Assembly (NCBI RefSeq): GCF_964275005.1 | Contig: NC_092694.1 | Location: forward strand, 36,839,542-36,903,541 | Direction: 5' to 3' | Source of the DNA: Diadema setosum | Lineage: Eukaryota > Echinodermata > Echinoidea > Diadematoida > Diadematidae | Length of the DNA: 64,000 nt | Part shown: piece by piece, positions 11,506 through 21,852 of the stretch | Layout: every line of letters begins with the position of its first letter | Numbering within the stretch: position 1 is the stretch's first letter | Made by a program: the position numbers and the translations under genes | The notes under the pieces: generated by a model | What the model saw: only the letters and a program-made list of their open reading frames with translations | Told to the model about the DNA's origin: nothing | Databases searched by the model: none

Positions 11506-14483
11506 TATGTTAACTTGGCCGATAACCCTCCCATTGACCATGAAAGTAATCTCAATGTTAAATCATACCGTCTAACTCCTAGTAATTTCGATAATGTTTT
11601 ACAGGGACATATGGCAAAATCTTTTTCAGTAACACGTTAACATTCGTTCTTTAAATAAAAATGTCGATGAGCTAAAAAACTTGTATGAATGTAGTTTAAG
11701 TTCAAATTTTGATATCATTGGTTTATCGGAAGTGTGGAATGTGAGTAACACATCTTTACTGGGAATAAAGGGCTATAATCTTGAGACTGAATGCCGCCAC
11801 GGAAATGTTAGGGGTGGAGGTGTAGGGGCTTACATTCACTCATCATTAAAATATAAACGACTTGGTTTCACTGCAATAGCACATGCAGAATCCCTGTGGC
11901 TTGAGCTTTTATGTGATAAAAAGAAGGTCATTGTTGGTGTTGTTTATCGTAAACCCAATACCAACATTACAGAATTCCAAGAATCTTTCTTGAATGTATT
12001 GCATTCTTTAAAATTGGATAGACATAATTGTTTGATTATGGGTGATTTTAACATCGATCTTATTGATATTGGAAAAGATTCAGAAAACTTTCTGTCATGC
12101 ATTGTATTGGATTGTCTCAAGTGATCTCATTTCCAACTAGATTAACCCGAAATTCTGCTTCCTTGATTGATCATTTGTATACAAATATGGACATGTTTAA
12201 TATACATGCAGGTGTTATCGAGGCTGATGTTTCAGACCATCTTCCAATCTTTACTGTCTTTGAAAGTATGTTTTATTTTAAAAGTATCGTCCCAACTTTT
12301 GGGAAAGTTGTACGATCGTATAAACATTATGATGTCGATTTATATTGTTTAGACTTAGCCAATGTTAGGTGGGATTTTGTGTATAAGTGTAAAGATGTGA
12401 ATGATGCATATTCTGTATTTTATGGTATATTTCGGGAAATATGTGATAAACATGCTCCATTAAGAAAGAACAATAGTACTAGTCATTCAAAATGTTACCC
12501 TAAAAATCCATGGGTAACAAAGGCGATTTTAAAATCAATTAAAAAGAAATACAAATTGTATAAAAAGTATAGGTCATCAAATTTTGATCTAAAATATGAA
12601 AGGGAGTACAAGGTATATCGAAATATTCTAACTACTGTTTTGAAAAATGCCAAACGGGTTTATTATAGTAGTATGTTTAATGATAATAAGCAAGATTCGG
12701 GTAAAACATGGAAAATAGTCAATGAGTTGTTAAATCCTGGTAAAGAACATACTGCAAGTTTAGAAATTGAAGAGTTGGAGGTTAATAAAGTTGATGAAGT
12801 TAAATCTGTTTTTTTCTGCAAAAGAAATAGCAGAAGAGCTTAATGACTATTTTGTTACTGTAGGACCAAAGTTGGCCACTAAAATTCCTAAAACACAAAT
12901 TAATCTAAAAGAATTCTTGGGGGAAAAGAATAATAAATCGTTATTTTGGAGGCCAGTTACAGAGAAAGAAGTGTTCGATATTTTATTCGCATTAGACTCT
13001 AAGAAATCACATGGATATGATAATTTACCAGTAAGATTATTAAAGGATGCAGCAAGTTTTGTTTGTAAGCCATTGCTTTACATTTTTAATTTGTCCTTAG
13101 AAACTGGAATTTATCCTCAAGCCTTAAAGATAGCCAAAGTAACACCAATATATAAAAAAGGACCAAAATCGGACCCTGGAAATTACCGACCTATCTCCGT
13201 TCTGCCAATAATTGGAAAGGTTTTAGAGAAAATTGTAAATGATAGACTGGTTGATTTTTTTGAGTCCGATGATATTTTTTATAAACACCAATATGGCTTT
13301 CGTAAAAGATACAGTACGAAATTGTCTTTAATTGATCTTGTAAATACACTAATGACATCACTTGATGAAGGAAAAGTAACACTTGGTATCTTTATAGATT
13401 TTAAAAAGGCTTTTGATACGATAAATCATGATATTCTTCTATGTAAACTGGCTCATTATGGTGTTCGTGGAATTCCACTTCAATGGTTTGCTGATTATCT
13501 GTCTAACAGATCTCAGCTGCTATCTTATAGAGGAATGGTCTCGACACCGAAGACTATAACTTGTGGTGTCCTGCAAGGGTCAGTTTTGGGGCCAACACTC
13601 TTTTTGATATTTATAAATGATTTGCCACGCTCTTGCTCTTTCTTTAAATTCAGATTGTTTGCCGACGATTCAAATATTTTTCATACTTACGCTGCTCGCC
13701 AAAAAGAAATAGATGTGAATGAAGTAAATGAAAACCTGCACAAAGTTCAAACATGGTGTAATGCCAATAAGATTACAATCAATTTAAAGAAAACAAATTA
13801 TATGGTAATCAGAAGAAAACGCCAGTTAGTTTCGATGAGGGGTGCAATAAAACTATCTGACACAGACATTGATGAAGTGAGTGTTGCATCCTTTATCGGA
13901 ACTCAGATTGATTGTCATCTCACTTGGAAACCTCACATTCAATTGGTAAATAAATGTGTTCGAAGGAAAGTAGGTGTATTGTATAAATTAAGACAGTATG
14001 TTCCGCAGCGCATTCTTGTGCTTTTGTATAAATCTTTTATACAACCACACATATTATATGGTATTGAAGTATGGGGCAGTACTTATAAATCTCACTTAAA
14101 TTGTATACATATTTCTCAAAAAAATGGCTCTGAGACTTATAACATTTTCGACTTTACGAACACATTCAGAACCATTGTTCCAACGATTCAAACTTCTAGA
14201 TGTTGTTAGGTTACATAAGTTCTCAGTTTTAACATTAATGTACGATCTCTGCAATGGAACTATTCCGCACCCTCTGTATGACTATTGCCAAATTGTGCAT
14301 CATATTTACAGGACAAGAACAAATGAAAAAAGAATGTTGTACTTACCAAAATTTAGAACCACACAGGGACAATTTTCAATTTCTTACTTAGGACCAAAAC
14401 TTTGGAACACATTGCCAGGAGAAATGCGTGAACAAAGCAAAAGATCTACATTTCGTAAATGCCTTGCAGATTTCCTTCTCTAA
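11506..14483 (+). pseudogene. L2/CR1-like non-LTR ORF2 (endonuclease-reverse transcriptase), frameshifted
   Basis: ORF2 is spread over several frames, with breaks near 11630, 12105-12124, 12800-12840 and 14120. The first part is an apurinic-type endonuclease: NIRSLNKNVDEL, FDIIGLSEVW, GGVGAYI, VVYRKPNTN, LIMGDFNID and SLIDHLYTN...SDHLPI. RT follows in the 12767-14209 frame: KSHGYDNLPVRLL, NYRPISVLPIIGKVLEK, the YGFRKRYST block, FIDFKKAFDTINH, GVLQGSVLGPTLFLIFINDL, and the catalytic LFADD near 13660. The C-terminal piece (14124-14483) has GPKLWNTLPGEMR, typical of the CR1/L2 group. Four separate indels indicate decay, although assembly errors could contribute. No intact full-length polymerase can be read. 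Confidence 0.9.
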
Positions 14484-14874
14484 TAGATATTGTATCAAGT
14501 ATAATTAGTTTTCTATGTTAGAAAATATATGATGTACGTTGTATTTAAATATTAACAGCCATTTCAACCAACCATGTAATAATTTTTCGTTTGTGTTTAG
14601 CTTTTAGTATGAAGATCAAGGTGACCAATCTCGACTAGCACGTGTGCTAACTTTTGGTTTCCTTGTTAACAACAACTTTGTAGAATTACGCTACATGCAT
14701 CACATTTAAATCTCAAATGTCTTCATTTAATCATGATATTGTAAAGGAGTAATAGATAAGTATTTTCTTTCATATATGTATGTAAATACAATTGTATAAT
14801 GATTGAAAATGTACATGTTCAAATGTTGTTGCTAATAAAAACTTCAAACTTCAAACTTCAAACTTCAAACTTCA

Positions 14875-15530
14875 ATTGTGCATGGGACTGAAAAAAAATT
14901 AGAAATAAAAGCTGCAGATTTTTTTTTTTTGAATGTCAATCTAATTACGTTGTATTTGTGAGTATCTTCATGTTTGTATGGTGGGATGAGGAGTGAAGGG
15001 GAAGGGGCTTATGGTGGATGGATAAAACAACAACAACAACATGTAGGCATCTCTTGAAAACTTGTTCTCTTTAGCTTTGATACGCTTCTTACAAAAAAGC
15101 ATTAGAATGAATTTGTTGAGGTTTCGGTTTAATAACCTTTACTTCGCGAAAAGGAAACGGTAGTAAAAATGGTTAAAAGCAAAAATGAAACATTTCATCT
15201 ACAAGTTGTTTTCGTTTGCCTTTATACGGAAAATTATTTAGAATGGTATATTCATTCACTCGTGTTCCGCTATTTATGATAGCCCTCGGGGGAGAGAGAA
15301 AAAAAGGTTTTGCATAATTGAGTGTCAATCATTATTACAAGTATTTGCATTCATTCAGAATCTAAAAAGTAGCATATTCGGCAGCCCCCCCCCCCCCCGA
15401 AAAATGACATAGGGGTCTTATTCTTTGTTTCCTGTGACGACAGTAAGACGCTAAATGTGGTTCAAAACTAGCGGACAGACACTTACATGCCTATGTGTAT
15501 AAGCACACGCTTATCATGCAGTATACAAAC
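14875..15530. other. No gene recognised
   Basis: The sequence is AT-rich with a T run (14919-14930), a short (CAA)n stretch near 15028 and a C homopolymer at 15386-15398. No coding or RNA feature was seen. Confidence 0.5.
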
Positions 15531-15651
15531 ATAATTATACTTCATGAAATTCTTCCGTCAAGATGTTTTCATTGCAACTGATTGACAAATTGCCCTGCAT
15601 CGACCCGCTGCATGCTATAAGGATTAGAACCAGCACTTGCTGTCGAGCGAA

Positions 15652-15723
15652 AGCTCGGTGGTCTAGTGGAGATGACGCCTGTCCGGTGATCAGGAGGTCG
15701 TAGGTTCGAATCCTGCTCGAGTA
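15652..15723 (+). tRNA. tRNA-like sequence, copy 1 (probably SINE/element-borne)
   Basis: Box A (TGGTCTAGTGG) and box B (GGTTCGAATCC) are both present at tRNA spacing. A 7-bp acceptor stem forms with wobbles and one mismatch. The T-arm GTAGG/CCTGC is perfect. The anticodon stem CCTG/CAGG encloses a loop where GGT occupies the anticodon position. Position 33 reads C instead of the near-universal T, and no introns are seen. This argues for a tRNA-derived repeat rather than a working tRNA-Thr gene. Confidence 0.55.
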
Positions 15724-15912
15724 TGTACGCCCATGATTTTTTATCATGGCTACTACTAAAACATTGATCAATTCAGTGCTTATTTACGTCGATGCAGGGC
15801 AATTTGTCAATCAGTTGCAATGAAAACATCTCGACGGAAGAATTTCATGAATAACAAAGCACTACCCGCTGCATGCTATAAGGATTAGAACCAGCACTTG
15901 CTGTCGGGCGAA

Positions 15913-15984
15913 AGCTCGGTGGTCTAGTGGAGATGACGCCTGTCCGGTGATCAGGAGGTCGTAGGTTCGAATCCTGCTCGAGTA
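15913..15984 (+). tRNA. tRNA-like sequence, copy 2
   Basis: It appears identical to the copy at 15652 over all 72 bases. The 5' flank differs only at one nearby base (GTCGGGCG versus GTCGAGCG). It carries the same non-canonical anticodon loop. Confidence 0.55.
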
Positions 15985-16176
15985 TGTACGCCCATGATTT
16001 TTTATCATGGCTACGACTAAAACATTGATCAATTCAGTGCTTATTTACAGCGATGCAGGGCAATTTGTCAATCAGTTGCAATGAAAACATCTCGACGGAA
16101 GAATTTCATGAATTTGAATAACAAAGCAGTACCCGCTGCATGCAAGGATTAGAACCAGCACTTGCTGTCGGGCGAA

Positions 16177-16248
16177 AGCTCGGTGGTCTAGTGGAGATGA
16201 CGCCTGTCCGGTGATCAGGAGGTCGTAGGTTCGAATCCTGCTCGAGTA
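16177..16248 (+). tRNA. tRNA-like sequence, copy 3
   Basis: This is the third identical 72-base unit. A 5-base difference (loss of CTATA) lies upstream in the leader relative to copies 1 and 2. Box A and box B are intact, so RNA polymerase III transcription is possible. Confidence 0.55.
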
Positions 16249-16356
16249 TGTACGCCCATGATTTTTTATCATGGCTACTACTAAAACATTGATCAATTCA
16301 GTGCTTATTTACGTCGATGCAGGGCAATTTGTCAATCAGTTGCAATAATTATACTT

Positions 16357-16906
16357 GTTTTCATGCACGTATGTTATGCATTCCTTATATAAAAAATCAT
16401 TAAACCTTCCTTTAATAATATCATTATATAATTATCAAATAGTGTGTGCTTGTGAAGTCGTCTTTCATAGTCTATTCATGTCCACGACTTATAAATTCTC
16501 GATAATCAAAGTATCAATAACCTAAATTCTATCAGTCACACATGAAATGTGAATAATGTGTAGATCATCGCACATTGTGTTCAATCATCAATCTATTCGT
16601 CATCCTGACTAGAGGTTCAGAGTTAAATTGCCATATCCTTTTTTATATATTTCAAAAGCGTTAAGAAGGCATTCTGGATCTGATCATAGGCTTAAAACCT
16701 CCTGTCGCTCCTTCTCCCACAAACGACATCGATATGATTGTCACCATGCTAACCCACCTACTTCCATGATTACACTGAAACATCAAGCATTGTATTTCTG
16801 AGGAGCTGAACTGGACCTAACCTGATACCTTTCCGGACATCCTCTTTCGCAGGTTGCCATGACCACAAGACTCCTTGTATCAAACGCACCCAACATTTCT
16901 GTTAAT
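16357..16906. other. No gene recognised
   Basis: AT-rich intervening sequence with no convincing open frame or repeat structure. Confidence 0.4.
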
Positions 16907-18700
16907 GCCGTGTCACACCTTTCCGGGCAAGCCTTGCGTACGACTTGCGAAGAACAATTTTACTACCCGGGGGTCCTCGCAGATGACCCGCACATGACAG
17001 TACCTAGCACGTATCTCATCCGTAGTCGCCCGGAGGTGCGCACGTAAATCTTTTTACCCGCAACTATGTTTAGGCCCTGTCACACCTTTCTAGGCAAGTT
17101 AAGCGGGCTTGTTGAGTGTAGGGATTTTCCAGCATACTGGACGTTTCTGAGGGCGGAAAAGGATTTGAGCGAGTCAGTGCATTTGTGTCTTATACCCCTT
17201 TCAGTAACCCTCTTGGCTCGGACCAGGGGCGGACCAGGAGCGGACCGAGTCGAAAATTTTGAGTTTATGAATGGGTGGGGGCCAAAGTGGCCCGCGCCAG
17301 GTGCGAACTATTTTGGCGCTGCTGCAGCTATAGCACCAGGTGCGGACCAGGAGCGGGCCTGGCGCTGATCGAAGAGTTTATGAACGATAGCAGCGCCAGG
17401 CGCGGGCCAAAATTCCTTTCACTGTCAAAAGTCACAGCTTCCGCTGCTCAGCTTATAAGCGGGCGATACGCACATCTTATCACGCGAAAATGCACTTCCG
17501 CTCTGTCCATGACGCGTTCAGTTACCATGGCAGTTATCCCTTACGTGACCAAGTTTATGAATGGGTCATGGTAAAAGTAGCGCGGCTTTGCTATGGTTAC
17601 TAAACGCAATTTTTACTGCTTGGCGAGGGCTAATTTAGCTCGGACCATAGTCTGGGTGCCAAAGCCACTTTTTGGGCCTAACCTTGTTTTACCGTCCACC
17701 CAATGTTTTTAGATGGTTTTACACTATTTCGGGGGTGCTGAATCCGAATCTGGATGATGCAACTCTTGCATCCTTGAGGGTTTGGAGATATTCAAGATGG
17801 CCGCCAAAATGGCCGCCCAAACCGGAAATTGTCCATGTATTTCCTTCTAAATGGCGAGAAATTGAAAATAATTGATGGTTTTACCCTATTTCGAGGTAGC
17901 TGAATCCGAATCTCGATGATGCATCTCTTGCATCCTTGAGGGTTTGGAGATATTCAAGATGGCCGCCAAAATGGCCGCCAAAAACGGAAATTCTCTCGTA
18001 TTTCCTTCTAAATGGTGATAAATTGAAAGCAGTTCGTGGTTTTTACCGTGTTTGGAGGGCGCTGAATCCGAATCTGGATGATGCAACTCTTGCATCCTTG
18101 AGGGTTTGGAGATATTCACGATGGCCGCCAAAACGACCGCCAAACGGCCGCCAAAACCGGAAATTCCAATAAATTTCCTTCTAAATGGTGAGAAAATTAT
18201 TGAAAACAATTGATGTTTTAACCCTATCTCGAGGGTGCTGAATCAAAATCTGGATGGTGCAACTCTTGCATCCTTGAGGATTTTGAGATATTCAAGATGG
18301 CCGCCAGAATGGCCGGCGCCAATTACAACCAGAAATTCCGATGTATTTACTATTTACTTCTAAATGGTGAAAAAGTTCGTGTTTGGAGGGAGCTGAATCT
18401 GAATCTAGATGATGCAACTACTGCATTCTTGAGAATTTGAGATATTCAAGGCAACTCCAACGCAGGTACATCTCAGAACCTGTAAGTCGCTCGTAACAGA
18501 AAATGGATCCGTTTCAAAGCTCTCACGCAGGTCACACGGAATACACGCAAGTAGAAGGTAAGTAGTACGTGTCTAGTAGGTAAGAAACAGGTGCAAAACT
18601 CGCAAACATTCTTGTCCGCCCGCGGAAAATTTTCCTGCGTGCGGAAAATCCCTCCTCGCAAGAAGCCCGGTTAGCTTGCCCGGAAAGGTGTGACACGGCC
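16907..18700. mobile_element. Foldback element, GCCGTGTCACACCTTTCC family (copy 1)
   Basis: The left end GCCGTGTCACACCTTTCCGG at 16907 matches the reverse complement at about 18673-18700. A second internal copy of the end (GGCCCTGTCACACCTTTC) starts at 17073. Segment 16907-17190 is the reverse complement of 25800-26102, and 18460-18700 is the reverse complement of 25081-25330, so both ends belong to one family. The interior is filled by a GC-rich repeat (17200-17680) and a tandem array (17690-18455). No transposase was seen. Confidence 0.7.
17690..18455. repeat. About 160-bp tandem repeat, five diverged copies
   Basis: Each unit contains the words GCTGAATCCGAATCTGGATG, 'gcaactcttgcatccttgag', 'gatattcaagatggccgcc' and 'ttccttctaaatgg'. 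Successive starts are at about 17713, 17874, 18036, 18211 and 18370. Divergence between copies is roughly 10-20% by eye. The open frames seen on both strands across it are repeat artefacts. Confidence 0.85.
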
Positions 18701-18841
18701 TTTAGTCACGAAAAAGGTTGACGGTGCAAAGAATCGGGGGGGGGGGGGGAGGGGTATCAGGGACGATGCTCTTTACGATCAGTTATTTTGGTCAACTCTG
18801 CCAAATTTTTACTAGTAAAGTAGGATTAAGTGCGTATGGCT

Positions 18842-19989
18842 TGTTACGACCCAAATCACTCTGAGAATGATCGCACAAAAGAAACAATCAACTAATGTTC
18901 AGGCAGTTTATTAACAGTGATATTGTGGGTACAGACTCGTAATCGGTTTTCACATCAGTACAATAATGATCAATAAAAACAATTATAAATCGGTAGTGGA
19001 ATCACTTACACGCATTATATGCAATATCCCTGGAAATCAAATAATCCTTTGAGAATGTCCAGATACGATGTTCGATGCACAGATGAATGATCCTTGACGC
19101 ACCGATGAATGATTCCTCCGACGTAACTCCAGAGGCGCGGTTACGATAGTCCACGGTATAGATCCGGGGTAAAATCCACGATATATGTCCACGGTATAAT
19201 GTTCACAGCGAAATGTGCAGAATCCAACGTTATAACGACCACGTCCAGTCGAGGCGTTGAATGATGATTCACTTTATATTGTCCAGCTAGGAATCCAGCT
19301 CGTCACAGCTTTGTCGTAGCAATGTTCATTGACATTAAAATATGGAGTCTATCTCCAATGTAGGCAAATTAATTCTCTGCAAGCAAAATGTCTCCCAGGC
19401 TTATCTCCACAAACATACCAGGTCAGCAGGTAACACAGGACTGACTATAACAAGTCACTTCAGAGCCAGAAGTGACGTAACTCACAGAGCAGAGGTGTTG
19501 GGTACTCTGCCTACCTCAGAATTTCTCCGGCTTATATACTATCCATTCACCCCTTTCTAGTACATTCTGTAATTTTCTCCAACCTGGGGCTACACACTTG
19601 AATATTCTAGCAAGTCCAAGTTCCAGGAATCCTGGATGACTCCTAACTATGTGCATAACATCCTACCAAAAGTAACTACCAATCACATTGGGCTACAAGG
19701 ACAGTGCCTCACTCAGCCAAATATGTAAGCACTTCCTAGAATATTCTGGAATGGGTGAAATCATTCTAGAGTGAGCTATAATGTATTTCCTGTCACATGC
19801 ATATACTATAGTTACATTGTATACCACCTAGAAAATTCTCCACTGATCTGGTCAACCTGTGTGTACTATATCTATATCATATAGAATGTTCTCCATTAAT
19901 CTGGTAACCTGTGTACATACACATTAAAACAACCATGTATGCAGTACATCATACATGTACATAACTTCTAATGTGTACATTTTGTGACA
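18842..19989 (-). repeat. 3' LTR (minus-strand element)
   Basis: About 1148 bp, beginning TGTTACGACC and ending TTTGTGACA in plus orientation. It aligns along its full length with 23583-24738, with scattered substitutions and small indels (for example CACTGCC added in the other copy). The element is therefore not brand new. Confidence 0.9.
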
Positions 19990-20003
19990 CCATCCCCCAT
20001 GGG
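19990..20003 (-). other. Polypurine tract
   Basis: Read on the minus strand, ATGGGGGATGG directly abuts the 3' LTR. This is the expected position of the plus-strand primer for reverse transcription. Confidence 0.7.
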
Positions 20004-20277
20004 AAAAAGAAAGCCTTGCCGTAGCAAGGGTTTCTTTTACCTTCACAATTTCTCATTGTTATTTACAAGGTAAAAATCAAGTCAAGCAACAATAATCACA
20101 TACTATCACATGCCTTTTGAATAGCTGCATTTACATTGATTTTGCTTGGATTCTCTGAGCTAATCATGTCAAACTCAAATTGCATACCGGTGCTTCAGTA
20201 ATGGATAAGCTAAACACTGTATGTGTAATGTGAGGTGAAAACCTTTCACCCTTAACTTCTACTGTGCTATCCACCAC

Positions 20278-21852
20278 CTATGTCACACCAACTGACTTTC
20301 TGTCATAGCACTCTTTCAACATGTTGACATGACACATTCTCTGTTCTTTGCGTCTGTCTGGTGTACTGATCACATAGTTCACATCACTGAAGTTTTTTTT
20401 GACACAGTATGGGCCACTGAACTTGGCTTTCAGTCGTTCACCTTGTATGGACAGCAGTACAAAAACTTTGTCACCTGGTTTGAAGGTTCGGGCTTTGGCA
20501 TTTTTGTCTGCCTTTCTCTTCAATGAGTCTTGTGACACTTTCAAGTGTTCCCTAGTTACCTCACAAGCCTTTGAAAGCCTTTCACAAAACTTTGACACAT
20601 AGTCAAGAAGGTGGACCTCATCATCCTCAGTCATGAATTTCTCTTTGATGAGCTTCAGTGGGCCCCTAACTTCATGACCGTACAACAACTCAAATGGGCT
20701 GAAACCCGTCAACTCATTTGGGGAGTCCCTCGTTGCGAACAGCAGGAAAGGGATGCCCTTATCCCAATCCTGGGGATACTCCTCACAAAATGCCCTAATC
20801 ATTGTCTTTAGGGTCTGGTGGTAGCGCTCCAATGCACCTTGGGATTGGGGATGATAAGCTGACGACTTCAGCTGCTCCACACCCAAACGATACATCACCT
20901 CTTGAAATATGCCTGACGTGAAATTTGACCCTTGGTCAGACTGCACTTCCTTGGGCAACCCATACCTAGTGAAAAACTGCACTAGAGCATCTACCACAAT
21001 CTTAGAAGTGATATTTCTCAATGGGATAGCCTCTGGAAACCGTGTAGACATATCCATGATTGTCAAGAGGTACTTATGACCCGACCTAGTCCTAGGCAAA
21101 GGTCCAACACAGTCAACTAGAACCCGACTGAATGGTTCTTCAAACGCAGGTATCGGAATCAATGGCGCCGGCTTCACTGAATGCTGTGGTTTACCAGCCA
21201 CCTGACATGTGTGACAAGTCTTGCAAAACTCAGCCACATCCACATTCAACCCTGGCCAATAGAAATGCCTCATGATCCGATCCTTTGTCTTTCTGACGCC
21301 TAAATGGCCGCCAACTGGTAACTCGTGGGCAATTCTCAAAATCTCACCGCGGTAACAGGGAGGGACAACAACTTGACGGACCACCGTCCAATCCTCATCA
21401 GCTGGCCTATGGGGAGGTCTCCACTTCCTCATCAAAATGCCATCTTTGACATAATAGCACTCAGGGACCTTTTCAGCCTCAGCCTCAGAACACGCCGTCT
21501 GAGACAAGCCTTTCAACTCAGAGTCTGCCTGCTGTGCTTCAACCAAGGAAGACTTGCTAAACAGCCCATCACTGTTAGCCTCGGAGCCTAATACAGCAAC
21601 CCCATCATTCAAATCCTTGAATAAGGTTTCTGCCAACCAAACACCGGAATTCTCCTCCACATCAACAAAATCCGCATCATCTTGAACAGCTCTACGAGCC
21701 TGAGACCTAGTCACAACACAATCTGGGAAAATCCCAGGAAACTCCTCCTGCAACTGCTCAGTTTCAGCAACCACCACTGCATGGTTTATCCGAAACAACT
21801 GGAGACGCAACCACCTTGTCCCCAGCCAAGTCATTCCCCAACAGGAAGTCAA
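20278..21852 (-). CDS. LTR retrotransposon integrase (pol, RT missing)
   Basis: The open frame of about 524 codons is joined to gag by an 89-bp overlap in a different frame. The first residues from the nominal start are out-of-frame gag sequence; recognisable homology begins at about QLQEEFPGIFPDCVVTRSQA. An HHCC zinc finger follows (HELPVGGHLG ... CKTCHTC). Then comes the DDE integrase core: LVDCVGPLPRTRSG, VQSDQGSNFTSG and SAYHPQSQGALERYHQTLK. A C-terminal region contains FKPGDKVFVLL and FSGPYCVKKNF. Catalytic D, D and E all appear intact. In Gmr1-like relatives an RT-RNase H region follows, but here the frame ends at VNMLKECYDRKSVGVT. Confidence 0.85.
   Translation of the reverse strand: MTSCWGMTWLGTRWLRLQLFRINHAVVVAETEQLQEEFPGIFPDCVVTRSQARRAVQDDADFVDVEENSGVWLAETLFKDLNDGVAVLGSEANSDGLFSKSSLVEAQQADSELKGLSQTACSEAEAEKVPECYYVKDGILMRKWRPPHRPADEDWTVVRQVVVPPCYRGEILRIAHELPVGGHLGVRKTKDRIMRHFYWPGLNVDVAEFCKTCHTCQVAGKPQHSVKPAPLIPIPAFEEPFSRVLVDCVGPLPRTRSGHKYLLTIMDMSTRFPEAIPLRNITSKIVVDALVQFFTRYGLPKEVQSDQGSNFTSGIFQEVMYRLGVEQLKSSAYHPQSQGALERYHQTLKTMIRAFCEEYPQDWDKGIPFLLFATRDSPNELTGFSPFELLYGHEVRGPLKLIKEKFMTEDDEVHLLDYVSKFCERLSKACEVTREHLKVSQDSLKRKADKNAKARTFKPGDKVFVLLSIQGERLKAKFSGPYCVKKNFSDVNYVISTPDRRKEQRMCHVNMLKECYDRKSVGVT

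Larger units (their letters stand above)
10300..14874 (+). mobile_element. L2/CR1-like non-LTR retrotransposon copy
   Basis: ORF1 (10568) and ORF2 (to 14483) are followed by a 3' UTR with AATAAA at 14834 and a tail of (CTTCAAA)n at 14842-14874. A short tandem-repeat tail instead of poly-A is characteristic of the CR1/L2/Jockey group. The 5' boundary is uncertain; the start given is approximate and includes a putative 5' UTR. Confidence 0.8.
15543..16344. mobile_element. Inverted-repeat element with three tRNA-like units
   Basis: The element is flanked by an exact 12-bp direct repeat ATAATTATACTT (15531-15542 and 16345-16356), a likely target duplication. The left end (15545-15604, with ATTGCAACTGATTGACAAAT) is the reverse complement of 15788-15850, which recurs at about 16028-16112 and, truncated, at 16311-16344. 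Between these are three near-identical cores of about 250-260 bp, each carrying a tRNA-like sequence. The structure is a foldback unit expanded in tandem, or a SINE array mobilised as a block. Confidence 0.7.

Noticed and set aside
15652..16248. Cluster of functional tRNA-Thr genes
   Set aside because: Position 33 is C, the acceptor stem has a mismatch and two wobbles, and the units are embedded in mobile inverted repeats. A tRNA-derived repeat is more likely.
17936..18209. Frames with repeated RVWRYSRWPPKWPPK-like peptides
   Set aside because: They are translations of a 160-bp non-coding tandem repeat, and the frame is not conserved among units.
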